27,955 nt of DNA from Actinomycetota bacterium. GTDB taxonomy: Bacteria > Actinomycetota > Actinomycetes > Nanopelagicales > Nanopelagicaceae. The first letter of the stretch is position 1. Each line of letters starts with the position of its first letter. Positions 15,875 through 23,443 of the stretch are shown here, piece by piece. The stretch lies in assembly GCA_009702525.1 (NCBI GenBank), contig WLHW01000005.1, forward strand, positions 1-27,955. The letters are read 5' to 3'. The translations under genes and the position numbers were made by a program. Below the pieces are notes generated by a model. That model did no database searches, was not told the origin of the DNA, and saw only the letters and a program-made list of their open reading frames with translations.

Positions 15875-16963
15875 GTGAACTTAGTTGCAGCCCAAGCCTT
15901 AATAGCAGGAGAGCTAGAAAATCGGGTTTCTATTGGAGTTAGTAACGGAGTTATTACATCGATCGAAAGTAATAGTGATTCACCTATTACTGTTGCCGGA
16001 ACCCTTATCCCTGGCTTTGTAGATATACATACACATGGCGCTGGTGGATTTTATTTCTCTGCAACCAATCCAGCCGATATCGAAACGGTGATTTCTACCC
16101 ACTCTAAGCATGGAACTACCTCAATGCTTGCAAGCTTAGTTTCTGAGCCAATTGAAAGTTTGCTTGCGCAGATTGCGACACTTCTTCCCTTCATCAACAA
16201 CAGCGCTGTCAAAGGTATACATCTTGAGGGGCCATATCTCGCACAATCACATTGCGGTGCACATGATCCAGCGCTTTTAAAAACCCCTACCGTTGAAGAG
16301 TTGACGCGATTAATTGAGGCTTCTAACGGCACTATCCGAATGGTGACGATTGCCCCCGAACTAGATGGCGCACTAGCCGTTATTAAATTCTTAGTGAGCA
16401 AAGGCATAACGGTTGCTTTGGGCCACACTGGAGCTAACGCACAAACTACGCGTGATGCAATTGCTGCTGGGGCGACGATAATCACCCACTTTAATAATGG
16501 GATGCCTAAACTCAACACGGGTGAAAATATCTCTTCTGTGGCGCTAGCTGATTCAGAAATTGCGCTTGAGTTAATCCTTGATGGTGTTCATGTCAATACT
16601 GCAGATGTTTCATCAATATTGAAAGCAGCGCCGAAGAGAATTATCGCGATTACCGACGCAATGTCAGCTGCTGGCACTAGCGGTGGCGATTACACGATTG
16701 GAAAACTTGGAGTCCGTGTTGAGGATGGTATTGCTCGCCTTGTTTCCAATAACTCGTTAGCAGGTAGCACCTTAACGATGGATCGTGCATTTTTAAATCT
16801 GATAAATAACTTTGGGTTTTCAATTGCCGAAGCGAGCTATGCCGTCTCGACACTTCCTGCGCATCGAATTGGGTTAGTCGATGTCGGTAGCATTGAAGTT
16901 GGTAAGCGCGCAGACTTAATTGAATTAACTAACGGTGGAGCAGTTAAAACCTTAAATAATTAA
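15875..16963 (+). CDS. nagA: N-acetylglucosamine-6-phosphate deacetylase
   Basis: Removes acetate from N-acetylglucosamine-6-phosphate, giving glucosamine-6-phosphate for glycolysis or cell-wall synthesis. 362-aa amidohydrolase barrel. Metal and active-site residues are visible: His52/His54 in GFVDIHTHGAGG, Glu118 in HLEGPYLA, His184 in ALGHTGA, His205 in THFNNGMPKL, His239 in LDGVHV, and catalytic Asp261 in ITDAMSAAG. The HFNNGM context is a mild variant of the usual HLFNAM. GTG start is supported by TAGACT-N6. No nagB or sugar transporter adjoins it, so it may serve recycling of the cell's own wall as well as scavenging. The stop overlaps the guaB1 stop by four bases, tail to tail. Confidence 0.93.
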   Translation: MNLVAAQALIAGELENRVSIGVSNGVITSIESNSDSPITVAGTLIPGFVDIHTHGAGGFYFSATNPADIETVISTHSKHGTTSMLASLVSEPIESLLAQIATLLPFINNSAVKGIHLEGPYLAQSHCGAHDPALLKTPTVEELTRLIEASNGTIRMVTIAPELDGALAVIKFLVSKGITVALGHTGANAQTTRDAIAAGATIITHFNNGMPKLNTGENISSVALADSEIALELILDGVHVNTADVSSILKAAPKRIIAITDAMSAAGTSGGDYTIGKLGVRVEDGIARLVSNNSLAGSTLTMDRAFLNLINNFGFSIAEASYAVSTLPAHRIGLVDVGSIEVGKRADLIELTNGGAVKTLNN

Positions 16964-18396
16964 TTGCCCCAGGATGAATGTAGTGGGCGACCTTCTGCAT
17001 AACCAGCTGATGATTGAATACCAATGACTGCGCGGTCGGCAAACTCTTCTAGTGTGCGAGCGCTGGCGTAAGTACATGATGAACGAAGTCCGGCAATAAT
17101 TTCATCTAGTAAATCCTCAACACCTGGGCGCTGTGGATTTAAGTACATCCGAGACGTTGAAATGCCCTCTTCAAATAAGGCTTTTCTGGCGCGATCAAAG
17201 GCATCTTCACCGGTTGTGCGTGCAGCAACTGCTCGTGCCGATGCCATTCCAAATGACTCTTTAAATAACTTCCCATTTACATCGCTTTGTAAGTCGCCGG
17301 GTGATTCATATGTACCGGCAAACCAGGAGCCAATCATGACTTGTGCGGCCCCTGCAGCAAGGGCTAATGCGACATCGCGCGGATGGCGCACACCGCCATC
17401 GGCCCAAACATGTGCGCCATGTTTTTTGGCTTCGGTTGCACACTCTAGGACCGCTGAAAACTGTGGTCTTCCAACACCAGTCTGCATACGTGTTGTACAC
17501 ATTGCACCTGGACCAACGCCAACCTTCACAATTGTCGCTCCAGCAGCAATTAAATCCCTTGTTCCGTCGGCGGTCACAACATTTCCGGCAACGATAGGTA
17601 TAGAAACACCTAGCGATCTAATCGCATGCAACGCTTCAATCATTTTCTTTTGGTGTCCGTGAGCGGTATCTACTACTAATACATCTGCGCCTGATTCAAT
17701 AAGTGCAGCAGCTTTAGCCGCAACATCACCATTAATCCCAACGGCAGCGGCGACTCGAAGTTTGTTGTTTTTATCTACAGCAGGTGAGTATAAAGTTCCA
17801 CGCAATGCACCAATGCGGGTCATAATGCCAACAAGGTCACCGCTAGGTGAAACAACAGGAGCTAATTTATGACGGTGGGTATTAAGGAATTCAAAGGCCG
17901 CACGCGCGTCTAATCCATCTGCCATCGTTACTAACTCTTTGCTCATCACTTGATGTAGTTGAGTAAATCGGTCGACGCCTTTGCAATCCTCTTCTGTAAC
18001 TATGCCAAGGGGCTTACCTGCATCTACAACAACAATCGCCCCGTGTGCACGCTTATGTAACAAGCTCACCGCGTCAGCTACGGTTTGATGAGAATTAAGG
18101 GTTAAAGGAGTATCAAAGAAAGTATGGCGTGATTTCACCCATGAAATAACACTGTCAACAACTGCCAGTGGAATATCTTGTGGAATAACCGCAATGCCAC
18201 CACGGCGTGCAATTGTCTCGGCCATTCGACGCCCTGATACCGCCGTCATATTGGCAACTACCAGCGGGATTGTTGTTCCTGACCCATCGCTAGATGCTAA
18301 ATCAACATCCATTCGACTAGAGAGTTCAGATGCGCTGGGCACCATGAAAACATCATCGTAAGTCAGATCATGAGTTGGGTTATTTATGAAGCGCAC
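16960..18396 (-). CDS. guaB1: GuaB1-type IMP dehydrogenase/GMP reductase family protein with CBS pair
   Basis: TIM-barrel purine enzyme of the actinobacterial GuaB1 group. The mycobacterial member has been described as a CBS-regulated GMP reductase (GMP to IMP), so that activity is more likely than IMP dehydrogenase. 478 aa. The barrel begins at LTYDDVFMVPS (11-21). CBS domains occupy roughly residues 95-200 (VADAVSLLHKRAHGAIVV onward). Cys300 in GPGAMCTTRMQTGVGRPQ is the catalytic thiol that binds the purine C2, and ADGGVRHPRDVALALAAGA is the phosphate-site strand. The start is GTG at 18396 with TATAGT eight bases upstream. It is divergent from the ABC exporter across 32 bp. Confidence 0.88.
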   Translation of the reverse strand: MRFINNPTHDLTYDDVFMVPSASELSSRMDVDLASSDGSGTTIPLVVANMTAVSGRRMAETIARRGGIAVIPQDIPLAVVDSVISWVKSRHTFFDTPLTLNSHQTVADAVSLLHKRAHGAIVVVDAGKPLGIVTEEDCKGVDRFTQLHQVMSKELVTMADGLDARAAFEFLNTHRHKLAPVVSPSGDLVGIMTRIGALRGTLYSPAVDKNNKLRVAAAVGINGDVAAKAAALIESGADVLVVDTAHGHQKKMIEALHAIRSLGVSIPIVAGNVVTADGTRDLIAAGATIVKVGVGPGAMCTTRMQTGVGRPQFSAVLECATEAKKHGAHVWADGGVRHPRDVALALAAGAAQVMIGSWFAGTYESPGDLQSDVNGKLFKESFGMASARAVAARTTGEDAFDRARKALFEEGISTSRMYLNPQRPGVEDLLDEIIAGLRSSCTYASARTLEEFADRAVIGIQSSAGYAEGRPLHSSWGN

Positions 18397-18404
18397 GTGT
18401 GCAA

Positions 18405-18410
18405 ACTATA
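18405..18410 (-). promoter_or_regulatory. -10 element for guaB1
   Basis: TATAGT (minus strand) eight bases before GTG 18396. Confidence 0.45.
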
Positions 18411-18416
18411 CTCAGG

Positions 18417-18422
18417 TAAGAT
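18417..18422 (+). promoter_or_regulatory. -10 element for the ABC exporter operon
   Basis: TAAGAT six bases before ATG 18429, seven bases from the opposing guaB1 -10. Confidence 0.5.
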
Positions 18423-18428
18423 GAGTCC

Positions 18429-19355
18429 ATGTCTGAATACCTTATTTCGGCCCGTGGTTTAACGAAAAAGTTCGGTGACTTCACTGCTGTCAACGGCATC
18501 GACTTCGATGTCAGCAAGGGCGAATCCTTTGGCCTTTTAGGCCCAAATGGTGCTGGAAAATCAACGGTCATGCGCATGATCGGTGCAACGTCACAACGCA
18601 ACGCCGGTGACTTAACAATTCTAGGAAAAGATCCTGAACTAAATGGGCCACAAATCCGTGCGCATTTAGGTGTAGTTCCACAGCAAGACAGTCTGGATAT
18701 GCATTTGAGTGTTTCTGAAAACCTTTATATCTATGGGCGTTACTTCGGCCTGCCACGCAAATTTGTAAAGGGCAAAATCGAAGAGCTTCTAACTTTCGCA
18801 CAGTTAGAGGAAAAACGTGATGCAAAAGTTGAAGCCCTCAGCGGAGGAATGAAACGACGCCTAACTATTGCGAGAGCGTTAGTTAGTGAACCAGAAATTT
18901 TAATGTTGGATGAGCCTACGACTGGCTTAGATCCACAAGCCCGACATATTTTATGGGATCGTTTATTTAGATTAAAAGAACAGGGTGTTACGTTAGTTAT
19001 TACAACTCACTTTATGGATGAAGCTGAGCAGTTATGCGATCGCTTAATAGTGATGGATAAGGGCAGCATTATGGCTGAAGGTAGCCCGGCTTCCTTGATT
19101 AAGGACTACTCTACAAAAGAAGTTCTCGAGGTTCGTTTTGGTTCTGACCGCAATCAAGAGGTAGCGGACAAATTACGCGCAATGTGCGAGCGAATTGAAG
19201 AGCTACCTGATCGAGTTCTTATGTATACCGAGGATGGCGAAGCACTTCTTGAAAAGATTTATGCAAGTGGGCTTCATCCTAAAACATCACTTGTACGTCG
19301 TAGTTCTTTGGAAGATGTTTTCTTGCGACTCACCGGAAGAACTTTGATCGAATAA
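18429..19355 (+). CDS. ABC-2 exporter ATP-binding protein (DrrA/NodI-like)
   Basis: Energises an exporter together with the two permeases that follow. 308 aa. Walker A GPNGAGKST (38-46), Q-loop near VVPQQDSLD (82-90), signature LSGGM (137-141), Walker B ILMLDEP (157-163) with catalytic Glu162, and the switch His in TTHFMDEAEQ. The C-terminal 90 residues (about 220-308) are the extra domain common in DrrA/NodI-type ATPases. The LD-HLSV-ENLYIYGRYFGL segment is typical of the daunorubicin/nodulation exporter group. The TAA overlaps the next ATG by one base. Cargo is unknown; family members export drugs, lipids or polysaccharides. Confidence 0.92.
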   Translation: MSEYLISARGLTKKFGDFTAVNGIDFDVSKGESFGLLGPNGAGKSTVMRMIGATSQRNAGDLTILGKDPELNGPQIRAHLGVVPQQDSLDMHLSVSENLYIYGRYFGLPRKFVKGKIEELLTFAQLEEKRDAKVEALSGGMKRRLTIARALVSEPEILMLDEPTTGLDPQARHILWDRLFRLKEQGVTLVITTHFMDEAEQLCDRLIVMDKGSIMAEGSPASLIKDYSTKEVLEVRFGSDRNQEVADKLRAMCERIEELPDRVLMYTEDGEALLEKIYASGLHPKTSLVRRSSLEDVFLRLTGRTLIE

Positions 19356-20194
19356 TGAGTATCCCAACCGTTCGCCAAGGATCGTTACAACTAATAGATG
19401 CGGCAAAGACTCGATCTCGTGGTGCGCTCTACGTCGCCGAAGCTCGCATTCGAACAATGGTGAAGTGGCTTGGGATTATTTTTGCAATCGCCATCGCTAA
19501 CCCAGTTTTATATTTAATTTCAGTTGGAATTGGCTTAGGCGGCCTGATTGATAAGAGCGTTGGGCCGGCCGGCGTAGATGGCGTTAAATACCTAACTTTT
19601 CTAGCTCCTGCTCTGCTCGCCCAAGCTGCAATTCAAGGAACAATGGATGAAACCGTGTTCCCAACCATTGAAGGTTTTAAATGGAATAGAACCTTTTATT
19701 CCATGAACTCCACGCCTTTAAGCGGCGCACAAATATCAATCGGAGTTTTCTTGGCCGCACTCTTTCGTGCGTTTTATACGGTCTTACTTTATTTTGGAGT
19801 GATGTGGGCTTTTGGTGCACTTGAATCACCACGTGCGTGGCTTGCGATTCCAACATCAATCTTTGCTGGTGCATCTTTTGGTGCACTAATGCAATCTGTG
19901 GCGGCAAAACTCGAGGATGAGAACTACTTCTTTGTAGTTTTGGGCCGATTTATCATGATGCCACTCTTTTTATTCTCCGGCACTTTCTTTCCCTTAACTT
20001 CTATGCCCTTCTTCTTGCAGTGGATCGGCTGGATTTCACCTTTGTGGCATGCAACTGAACTAGGTCGTTACTTAACGTACGGTCATGCCATCTCTCCGAC
20101 GTTGATGTGGGTACATTTTGCCGTTCTGGTAACCATGCTTGTCAGTGGATTGATACTCTCTGCCCGATTGTTTACTAAAAGGTTGGCTAAGTAG
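19355..20194 (+). CDS. ABC-2 type permease, first subunit
   Basis: Membrane component of the exporter, 279 aa with about six membrane segments (starting near residues 37-60). It shows the ABC-2 family features: an early LISVGIGLGG segment after the first helix, the AAIQGTMDETVFPTIEGFKWNRTFYSM coupling region, and the conserved FSGTFFPLTSMPFFLQWIGWISPLWHATEL block before the last helices. Start overlaps the ATPase stop (TAATG) and the stop abuts the next ATG, so the three genes form one translationally coupled unit. Confidence 0.9.
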   Translation: MSIPTVRQGSLQLIDAAKTRSRGALYVAEARIRTMVKWLGIIFAIAIANPVLYLISVGIGLGGLIDKSVGPAGVDGVKYLTFLAPALLAQAAIQGTMDETVFPTIEGFKWNRTFYSMNSTPLSGAQISIGVFLAALFRAFYTVLLYFGVMWAFGALESPRAWLAIPTSIFAGASFGALMQSVAAKLEDENYFFVVLGRFIMMPLFLFSGTFFPLTSMPFFLQWIGWISPLWHATELGRYLTYGHAISPTLMWVHFAVLVTMLVSGLILSARLFTKRLAK

Positions 20195-21022
20195 ATGTTT
20201 ATTCCTATGGCTGTAGCTATCGCCGAAGCTCGCGTCGGTAAGAGAGGTGAGCGTTATTACTCGGGTCGAGTACCCCAACTACTTGAGCGCGGATTTATCG
20301 CCTTTAAATCCTCAACATGGATGATTGTTTTATCTGGCTTCGTTGAGCCGGTTCTTTACTTGCTTTCATTTGGTTATGGAATTGGAAAACTGTTGCCGAC
20401 TATAACGGTTGGTAATGAAAGCATTAAATACGCCGTTTTTATCGCTCCAGCGCTCTTGGCAACAAGTGCTATGAATGGCGCGATTTATGACTCAACCATG
20501 AATGTTTTCTTTAAGTTAAATCATGATCGTATTTACCACGGCATGCTTGCAACATCGATGGGCCCACTAGATGTTGCATTGGGAGAGATTGGTTGGGCCC
20601 TTCTTCGAGGCTTTTCGTATGCCTGTGCGTTTATGGCAGTAGTTGCACCATTGGGATTGATCCCTAGCTTGTGGGGTTTACTTGCTATTCCTGCAGCGGT
20701 TTTAATTGCCTTCGGATTCGCTTCATGCGGAATGGCAGTAACGTCGTACATGAAGTCCTTCCAACAACTGGAAATCATCAACGTATTTTTATTACCCATG
20801 TTTCTTTTTTCCGGCTCTTTTTACCCTCTAACGGTCTTTCCTGAATGGTTACAGTTCACAGTAAATCTCTTACCCCTAACCCACGCAATTAATTTAGTCC
20901 GCGGCTTGTGCCTTGGTCATATAAATGTGGGGTTATTCGGCCATGCCCTTTATTTTGTAATAATGATTGTTTGTGGACTTTTCTTTACAACTAAACGTTT
21001 AAATGCACTTTTTATGAAATAA
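20195..21022 (+). CDS. ABC-2 type permease, second subunit
   Basis: Second membrane component, 275 aa. It is homologous to but clearly different from the preceding gene: it shares the FLFSGSFYPLTVFPEWLQF block, the LSFGYGIGKLL segment and the APALLATSAMNGAIYDS motif. The exporter is therefore probably a heterodimer of two permeases on an ATPase dimer. ATG follows the previous TAG with no gap. A charged N-terminus (EARVGKRGERYYSGR) precedes the first membrane helix. It is the last gene of the operon; a small CCTTG/CAAGG hairpin (21034-21049) follows but lacks a T-tract. Confidence 0.9.
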   Translation: MFIPMAVAIAEARVGKRGERYYSGRVPQLLERGFIAFKSSTWMIVLSGFVEPVLYLLSFGYGIGKLLPTITVGNESIKYAVFIAPALLATSAMNGAIYDSTMNVFFKLNHDRIYHGMLATSMGPLDVALGEIGWALLRGFSYACAFMAVVAPLGLIPSLWGLLAIPAAVLIAFGFASCGMAVTSYMKSFQQLEIINVFLLPMFLFSGSFYPLTVFPEWLQFTVNLLPLTHAINLVRGLCLGHINVGLFGHALYFVIMIVCGLFFTTKRLNALFMK

Positions 21023-21073
21023 ATTATTTTTCCCCTTGTAAAATCAAGGAGTTTCGGGGGTTGCATTTAAAAA

Positions 21074-21170
21074 ACGGCATGAGATACTTAAACCTTAGTT
21101 CGTAAGAACTAAAAAACCGAACCGGGAGAGTACTTCTCAAACGAGTTTCAAACGCTGAAACCTTTGCCGT
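21074..21170 (+). other. Possible structured 5' leader of the aminotransferase gene (class unknown)
   Basis: A stretch of 97 bases that can fold into a closed multi-hairpin shape. The outer stem is ACGGCA (21074-21079) with TGCCGT (21165-21170). Inside are TTAGTTC/GAACTAA (21095-21101/21106-21112, loop GTAA), a short GAGA/TCTC (21126-21129/21135-21138), and GTTTCA/TGAAAC (21145-21150/21156-21161). The outer stem ends 12 bases before the ATG. It does not match the conserved cores of the TPP, glycine, SAM, cobalamin, purine, guanidine or T-box elements as I know them. A possible -10 (TAAAAT, 21039-21044) would start RNA near 21051. The short repeats could instead be protein operators, or chance. 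Confidence 0.35.
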
Positions 21171-21182
21171 ACAAGCTTTACA

Positions 21183-22577
21183 ATGATTACACAAACTAAT
21201 CACAAGGAAACTTTTAGATTTGTCCCTACAACTTCAGTCGAAATTCCACCTGAAAGAGTTGCCGAACTCCTGAAATCCGAATGGGAGTTATTTACAAAAA
21301 AGACAGGAAAGAGCGCCGAAGAAAGCCGGCGATCCTTTAAATCCCTGCCCTTAGGTGTGACCTCAAGTTTCCAACACTGGGATCCCTATCCAATCTCAAT
21401 TGTCAGCGCTAAAGGCGCTTGGATGACCGATGTAGATGGCCGCGAACTTTTAGACCTCTCAATGGGCTTTGGTGCCATGTTGGCCGGTCACTTAAACCCA
21501 ACCGTGGTTGAAGAGGTTAAGAACTCCCTTGAAACGGGCATGCTCTTCGTTACACCGTCACCAATCTCAACGGATGCCGCAGAGCGAATCTGTCGACGCT
21601 TTGTTATAGATCAAGTTCGCTTTACTAACAGTGGTACTGAATCAACCATGTATGCCGTTCGTACTGCGCGTGCAGCGACTGGGAAAAATGGAATTCTTAA
21701 GGTTGAAGGCGGTTATCACGGCAGCTATGACCCGTTTGTTGTCTCCAGCAAGCCACCCGTTGATGAAATTGGCGACATAGAGGATCCAATTGCACACGTG
21801 CCTGCTGGCATCGTGCCTGGAGATATCTATGTTGTCTCGTACAACGATGCAGCATCTCTTCAACGTATATTTGAAAAGCATGCATCAAAGATTGCTTGCT
21901 TCATTGTTGAACCGGTTATGGAAAATCTTGGCATTGTTCTACCTGATGCAGGCTACCTTGAGCGTGTTCGTGAACTCTGCGATGAATACAACGTTGTTTT
22001 AATCTTTGATGAAGTTAAAACGGGATTAACCGCTGGCCATCAAGGTGCAGCGCAACGACTTGGCGTAATCCCAGATTTAATTACGCTCGCTAAATCAATT
22101 GGTGGCGGACTTACTTTGGCCGCTTTTGGTGGGAAAAAGAAGTACATGGATTTTGTGACTAATGGGAAAATGGCTCACTTTGGTACTTTCAACGGTAATC
22201 CCCTTGCAATGGCAGGTATTCGCGCTGTCGACAAAATCTGTACAAAAGAAACTCTTGCAGTCGCCGAGGCATTTAATCAACAGGCACTCAATCGTATTAA
22301 TGTAATTATTGACGAGTACCAGTTACCCGCACACACTGTTGGGTTTGGTGTGAAGGGTTGCATTACTTGGTCAACTACTCCATTACGCAATTACCGTGAT
22401 TACAAAGAAACGGATTTTGCAATTGCAGAATTATCGTGGCTGTACTCACTTAATCGCGGCATTATCACGCCCCCAGGCCTGGATGAGCAGTGGTTGATTT
22501 CACTTGCACATGGTCAGCGTGAAGTAGATTTATTAGTTGAAGACTTCTTGTCTTTTGCTAAAGCTCTACGCGCTTAA
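21183..22577 (+). CDS. Class III PLP aminotransferase, glutamate-1-semialdehyde aminomutase-like
   Basis: PLP-dependent enzyme of the class III aminotransferase family; the closest look is to glutamate-1-semialdehyde 2,1-aminomutase, but the true substrate is uncertain. 464 aa with an N-terminal extension of about 60 residues. Cofactor residues are Asp276 in FDEVKTGL and Schiff-base Lys304 in TLAKSIGGG; TNSGTESTMYAVRTAR (148-163) is the phosphate-binding region and HFGTFNGNPLAMA the second-subunit loop. HemL normally has FDEVMTGFR and a shorter N-terminus, so this may be a divergent GSA-like aminotransferase rather than the haem-pathway enzyme. There is no Shine-Dalgarno or TANNNT-N6 element; a possible structured leader lies upstream. 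It ends overlapping pcp by 12 bp. Confidence 0.85.
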   Translation: MITQTNHKETFRFVPTTSVEIPPERVAELLKSEWELFTKKTGKSAEESRRSFKSLPLGVTSSFQHWDPYPISIVSAKGAWMTDVDGRELLDLSMGFGAMLAGHLNPTVVEEVKNSLETGMLFVTPSPISTDAAERICRRFVIDQVRFTNSGTESTMYAVRTARAATGKNGILKVEGGYHGSYDPFVVSSKPPVDEIGDIEDPIAHVPAGIVPGDIYVVSYNDAASLQRIFEKHASKIACFIVEPVMENLGIVLPDAGYLERVRELCDEYNVVLIFDEVKTGLTAGHQGAAQRLGVIPDLITLAKSIGGGLTLAAFGGKKKYMDFVTNGKMAHFGTFNGNPLAMAGIRAVDKICTKETLAVAEAFNQQALNRINVIIDEYQLPAHTVGFGVKGCITWSTTPLRNYRDYKETDFAIAELSWLYSLNRGIITPPGLDEQWLISLAHGQREVDLLVEDFLSFAKALRA

Positions 22578-23150
22578 AAGCTTCAAACAAGCTTGCACGC
22601 CTGCAACCATTTGGGCTAATGGCATGGATGGTAAACCAGAAAATTCAAAGCGCTGTTCATCCATCAATGGCACGTGTATAAATCCACTTCGCACAGTGCT
22701 GCCTGCTAACTGGTGTTGTAAAGCATAGAACAAGTGATTACAGACAAAAGTTCCGGCACTCATTGAAACTGCTGCCGGCACGCCTGCGCTCTTCATTGCC
22801 CCAACCATCTCTTTAACTGGAAGTGTTGAGAAATATGCAGCTGGCCCACCATCAATGATTAATTGATCAGCGGGCATGTTGCCTGCATTATCTGCAATCC
22901 GTGCATCATCTAGATTGACTGCAACTCGCTCTGGCGTAATCGCATGACGGCCCTCGGCTTGTCCTAAACACACAACCACGTCAGGCTTATGGAGCGAAAT
23001 TAAGTCTTTGAGCATTTGTGAGGATTGCCCAAAGACCACAGGAAGTATCTCGCCAATAATGTTTTCGGCTTTGATCGCTTTAACGATCTCCCCCGAAGGG
23101 TTTAGAGATGAATTACCAAAAGGTTCAAAGCCGGTTAGTAATATCTTCAC
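22566..23150 (-). CDS. pcp: Pyroglutamyl-peptidase I
   Basis: Cytoplasmic cysteine peptidase (C15) that removes N-terminal pyroglutamate from peptides, returning blocked peptides to the amino acid pool. 194 aa, slightly short but complete. It begins ILLTGFEPFG and has catalytic Glu74 in ITPERVAVNL, nucleophile Cys137 in SAGTFVCNHLFY and His159 in GFIHVPL, the complete triad. GTG start with TAGTCT six bases upstream. The last 12 bp overlap the aminotransferase gene tail to tail. Confidence 0.95.
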   Translation of the reverse strand: MKILLTGFEPFGNSSLNPSGEIVKAIKAENIIGEILPVVFGQSSQMLKDLISLHKPDVVVCLGQAEGRHAITPERVAVNLDDARIADNAGNMPADQLIIDGGPAAYFSTLPVKEMVGAMKSAGVPAAVSMSAGTFVCNHLFYALQHQLAGSTVRSGFIHVPLMDEQRFEFSGLPSMPLAQMVAGVQACLKLLSA

Positions 23151-23156
23151 CTCTCA

Positions 23157-23162
23157 AGACTA
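23157..23162 (-). promoter_or_regulatory. -10 element for pcp
   Basis: TAGTCT (minus strand) six bases before GTG 23150. Confidence 0.45.
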
Positions 23163-23211
23163 CTTGATGACCAATATTTTTCTCTGCGTGCTTAGATAAA
23201 TTTAAAAGAAG

Positions 23212-23244
23212 AAAAGCCCCGGGTGTGAAAGGCACCCGAGGCTT
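23212..23244 (-). terminator. Intrinsic terminator after tRNA-Arg
   Basis: Stem AGCCCCGGGTG (23215-23225) against CACCCGAGGCT (23233-23243), loop of seven. The single mismatch becomes a G-U pair only in minus-strand RNA, and on that strand TTTTCTTCTTTT follows. Both signs point to termination of the tRNA-Arg transcript. Confidence 0.85.
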
Positions 23245-23250
23245 GACTTG

Positions 23251-23323
23251 TGCGCGCGAAGGGATTCGAACCCCTAACCTTCTGATCCGTAGTCAGATGC
23301 TCTATCCGTTGAGCTACGCGCGC
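23251..23323 (-). tRNA. tRNA-Arg (anticodon ACG)
   Basis: 73 nt, acceptor arms GCGCGCG/CGCGCGC and discriminator A. D-arm GCTC...GAGC, anticodon stem TCTGA/TCAGA with loop CTACGGA giving anticodon ACG, and a T-loop with TTCGAAT. CCA is not encoded. A34 is expected to be converted to inosine by TadA (4747-5205). Confidence 0.97.
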
Positions 23324-23348
23324 TTATGTAGTTTTGTTTAACCTGCGA

Positions 23349-23376
23349 ATAGTACCTTCTTTTTATTGAGCCCCAA
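23349..23376 (-). promoter_or_regulatory. Promoter for tRNA-Arg
   Basis: Minus strand TTGGGG (23376-23371), 16-base spacer, TACTAT (23354-23349). It predicts an 18-20-base leader before the mature tRNA, unlike tRNA-Ser. Confidence 0.5.
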
Positions 23377-23393
23377 AACCAGCGTAAATAAAG

Positions 23394-23429
23394 CACAAAG
23401 GGCGCCTGAATCAACAGGCGCCCTTTGTG
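23394..23429 (-). terminator. Strong intrinsic terminator of the 5'-nucleotidase gene
   Basis: Perfect 15-bp stem, CACAAAGGGCGCCTG (23394-23408) with its complement (23415-23429) and a six-base loop. It starts 14 bases past the stop codon. Minus-strand sequence after it is CTTTATTT. TTTTTT at 23440-23445 on the other side lies ten bases from the stem and is less well placed. Confidence 0.88.
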
Positions 23430-23443
23430 ATCAGATTACTTTT

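Noticed and set aside
21034..21049. CCTTG/CAAGG hairpin as terminator of the ABC exporter operon
   Set aside because: The stem has only five pairs and no T-tract on the plus strand; the loop TAAAAT may rather be a -10 element.
21074..21170. Known riboswitch class (TPP, glycine or THF) before the aminotransferase
   Set aside because: Short matches such as TGAGAT and GGGAGAG exist, but the remaining conserved cores (for example ACCTGATC for TPP, CTCAGG for glycine) are missing.
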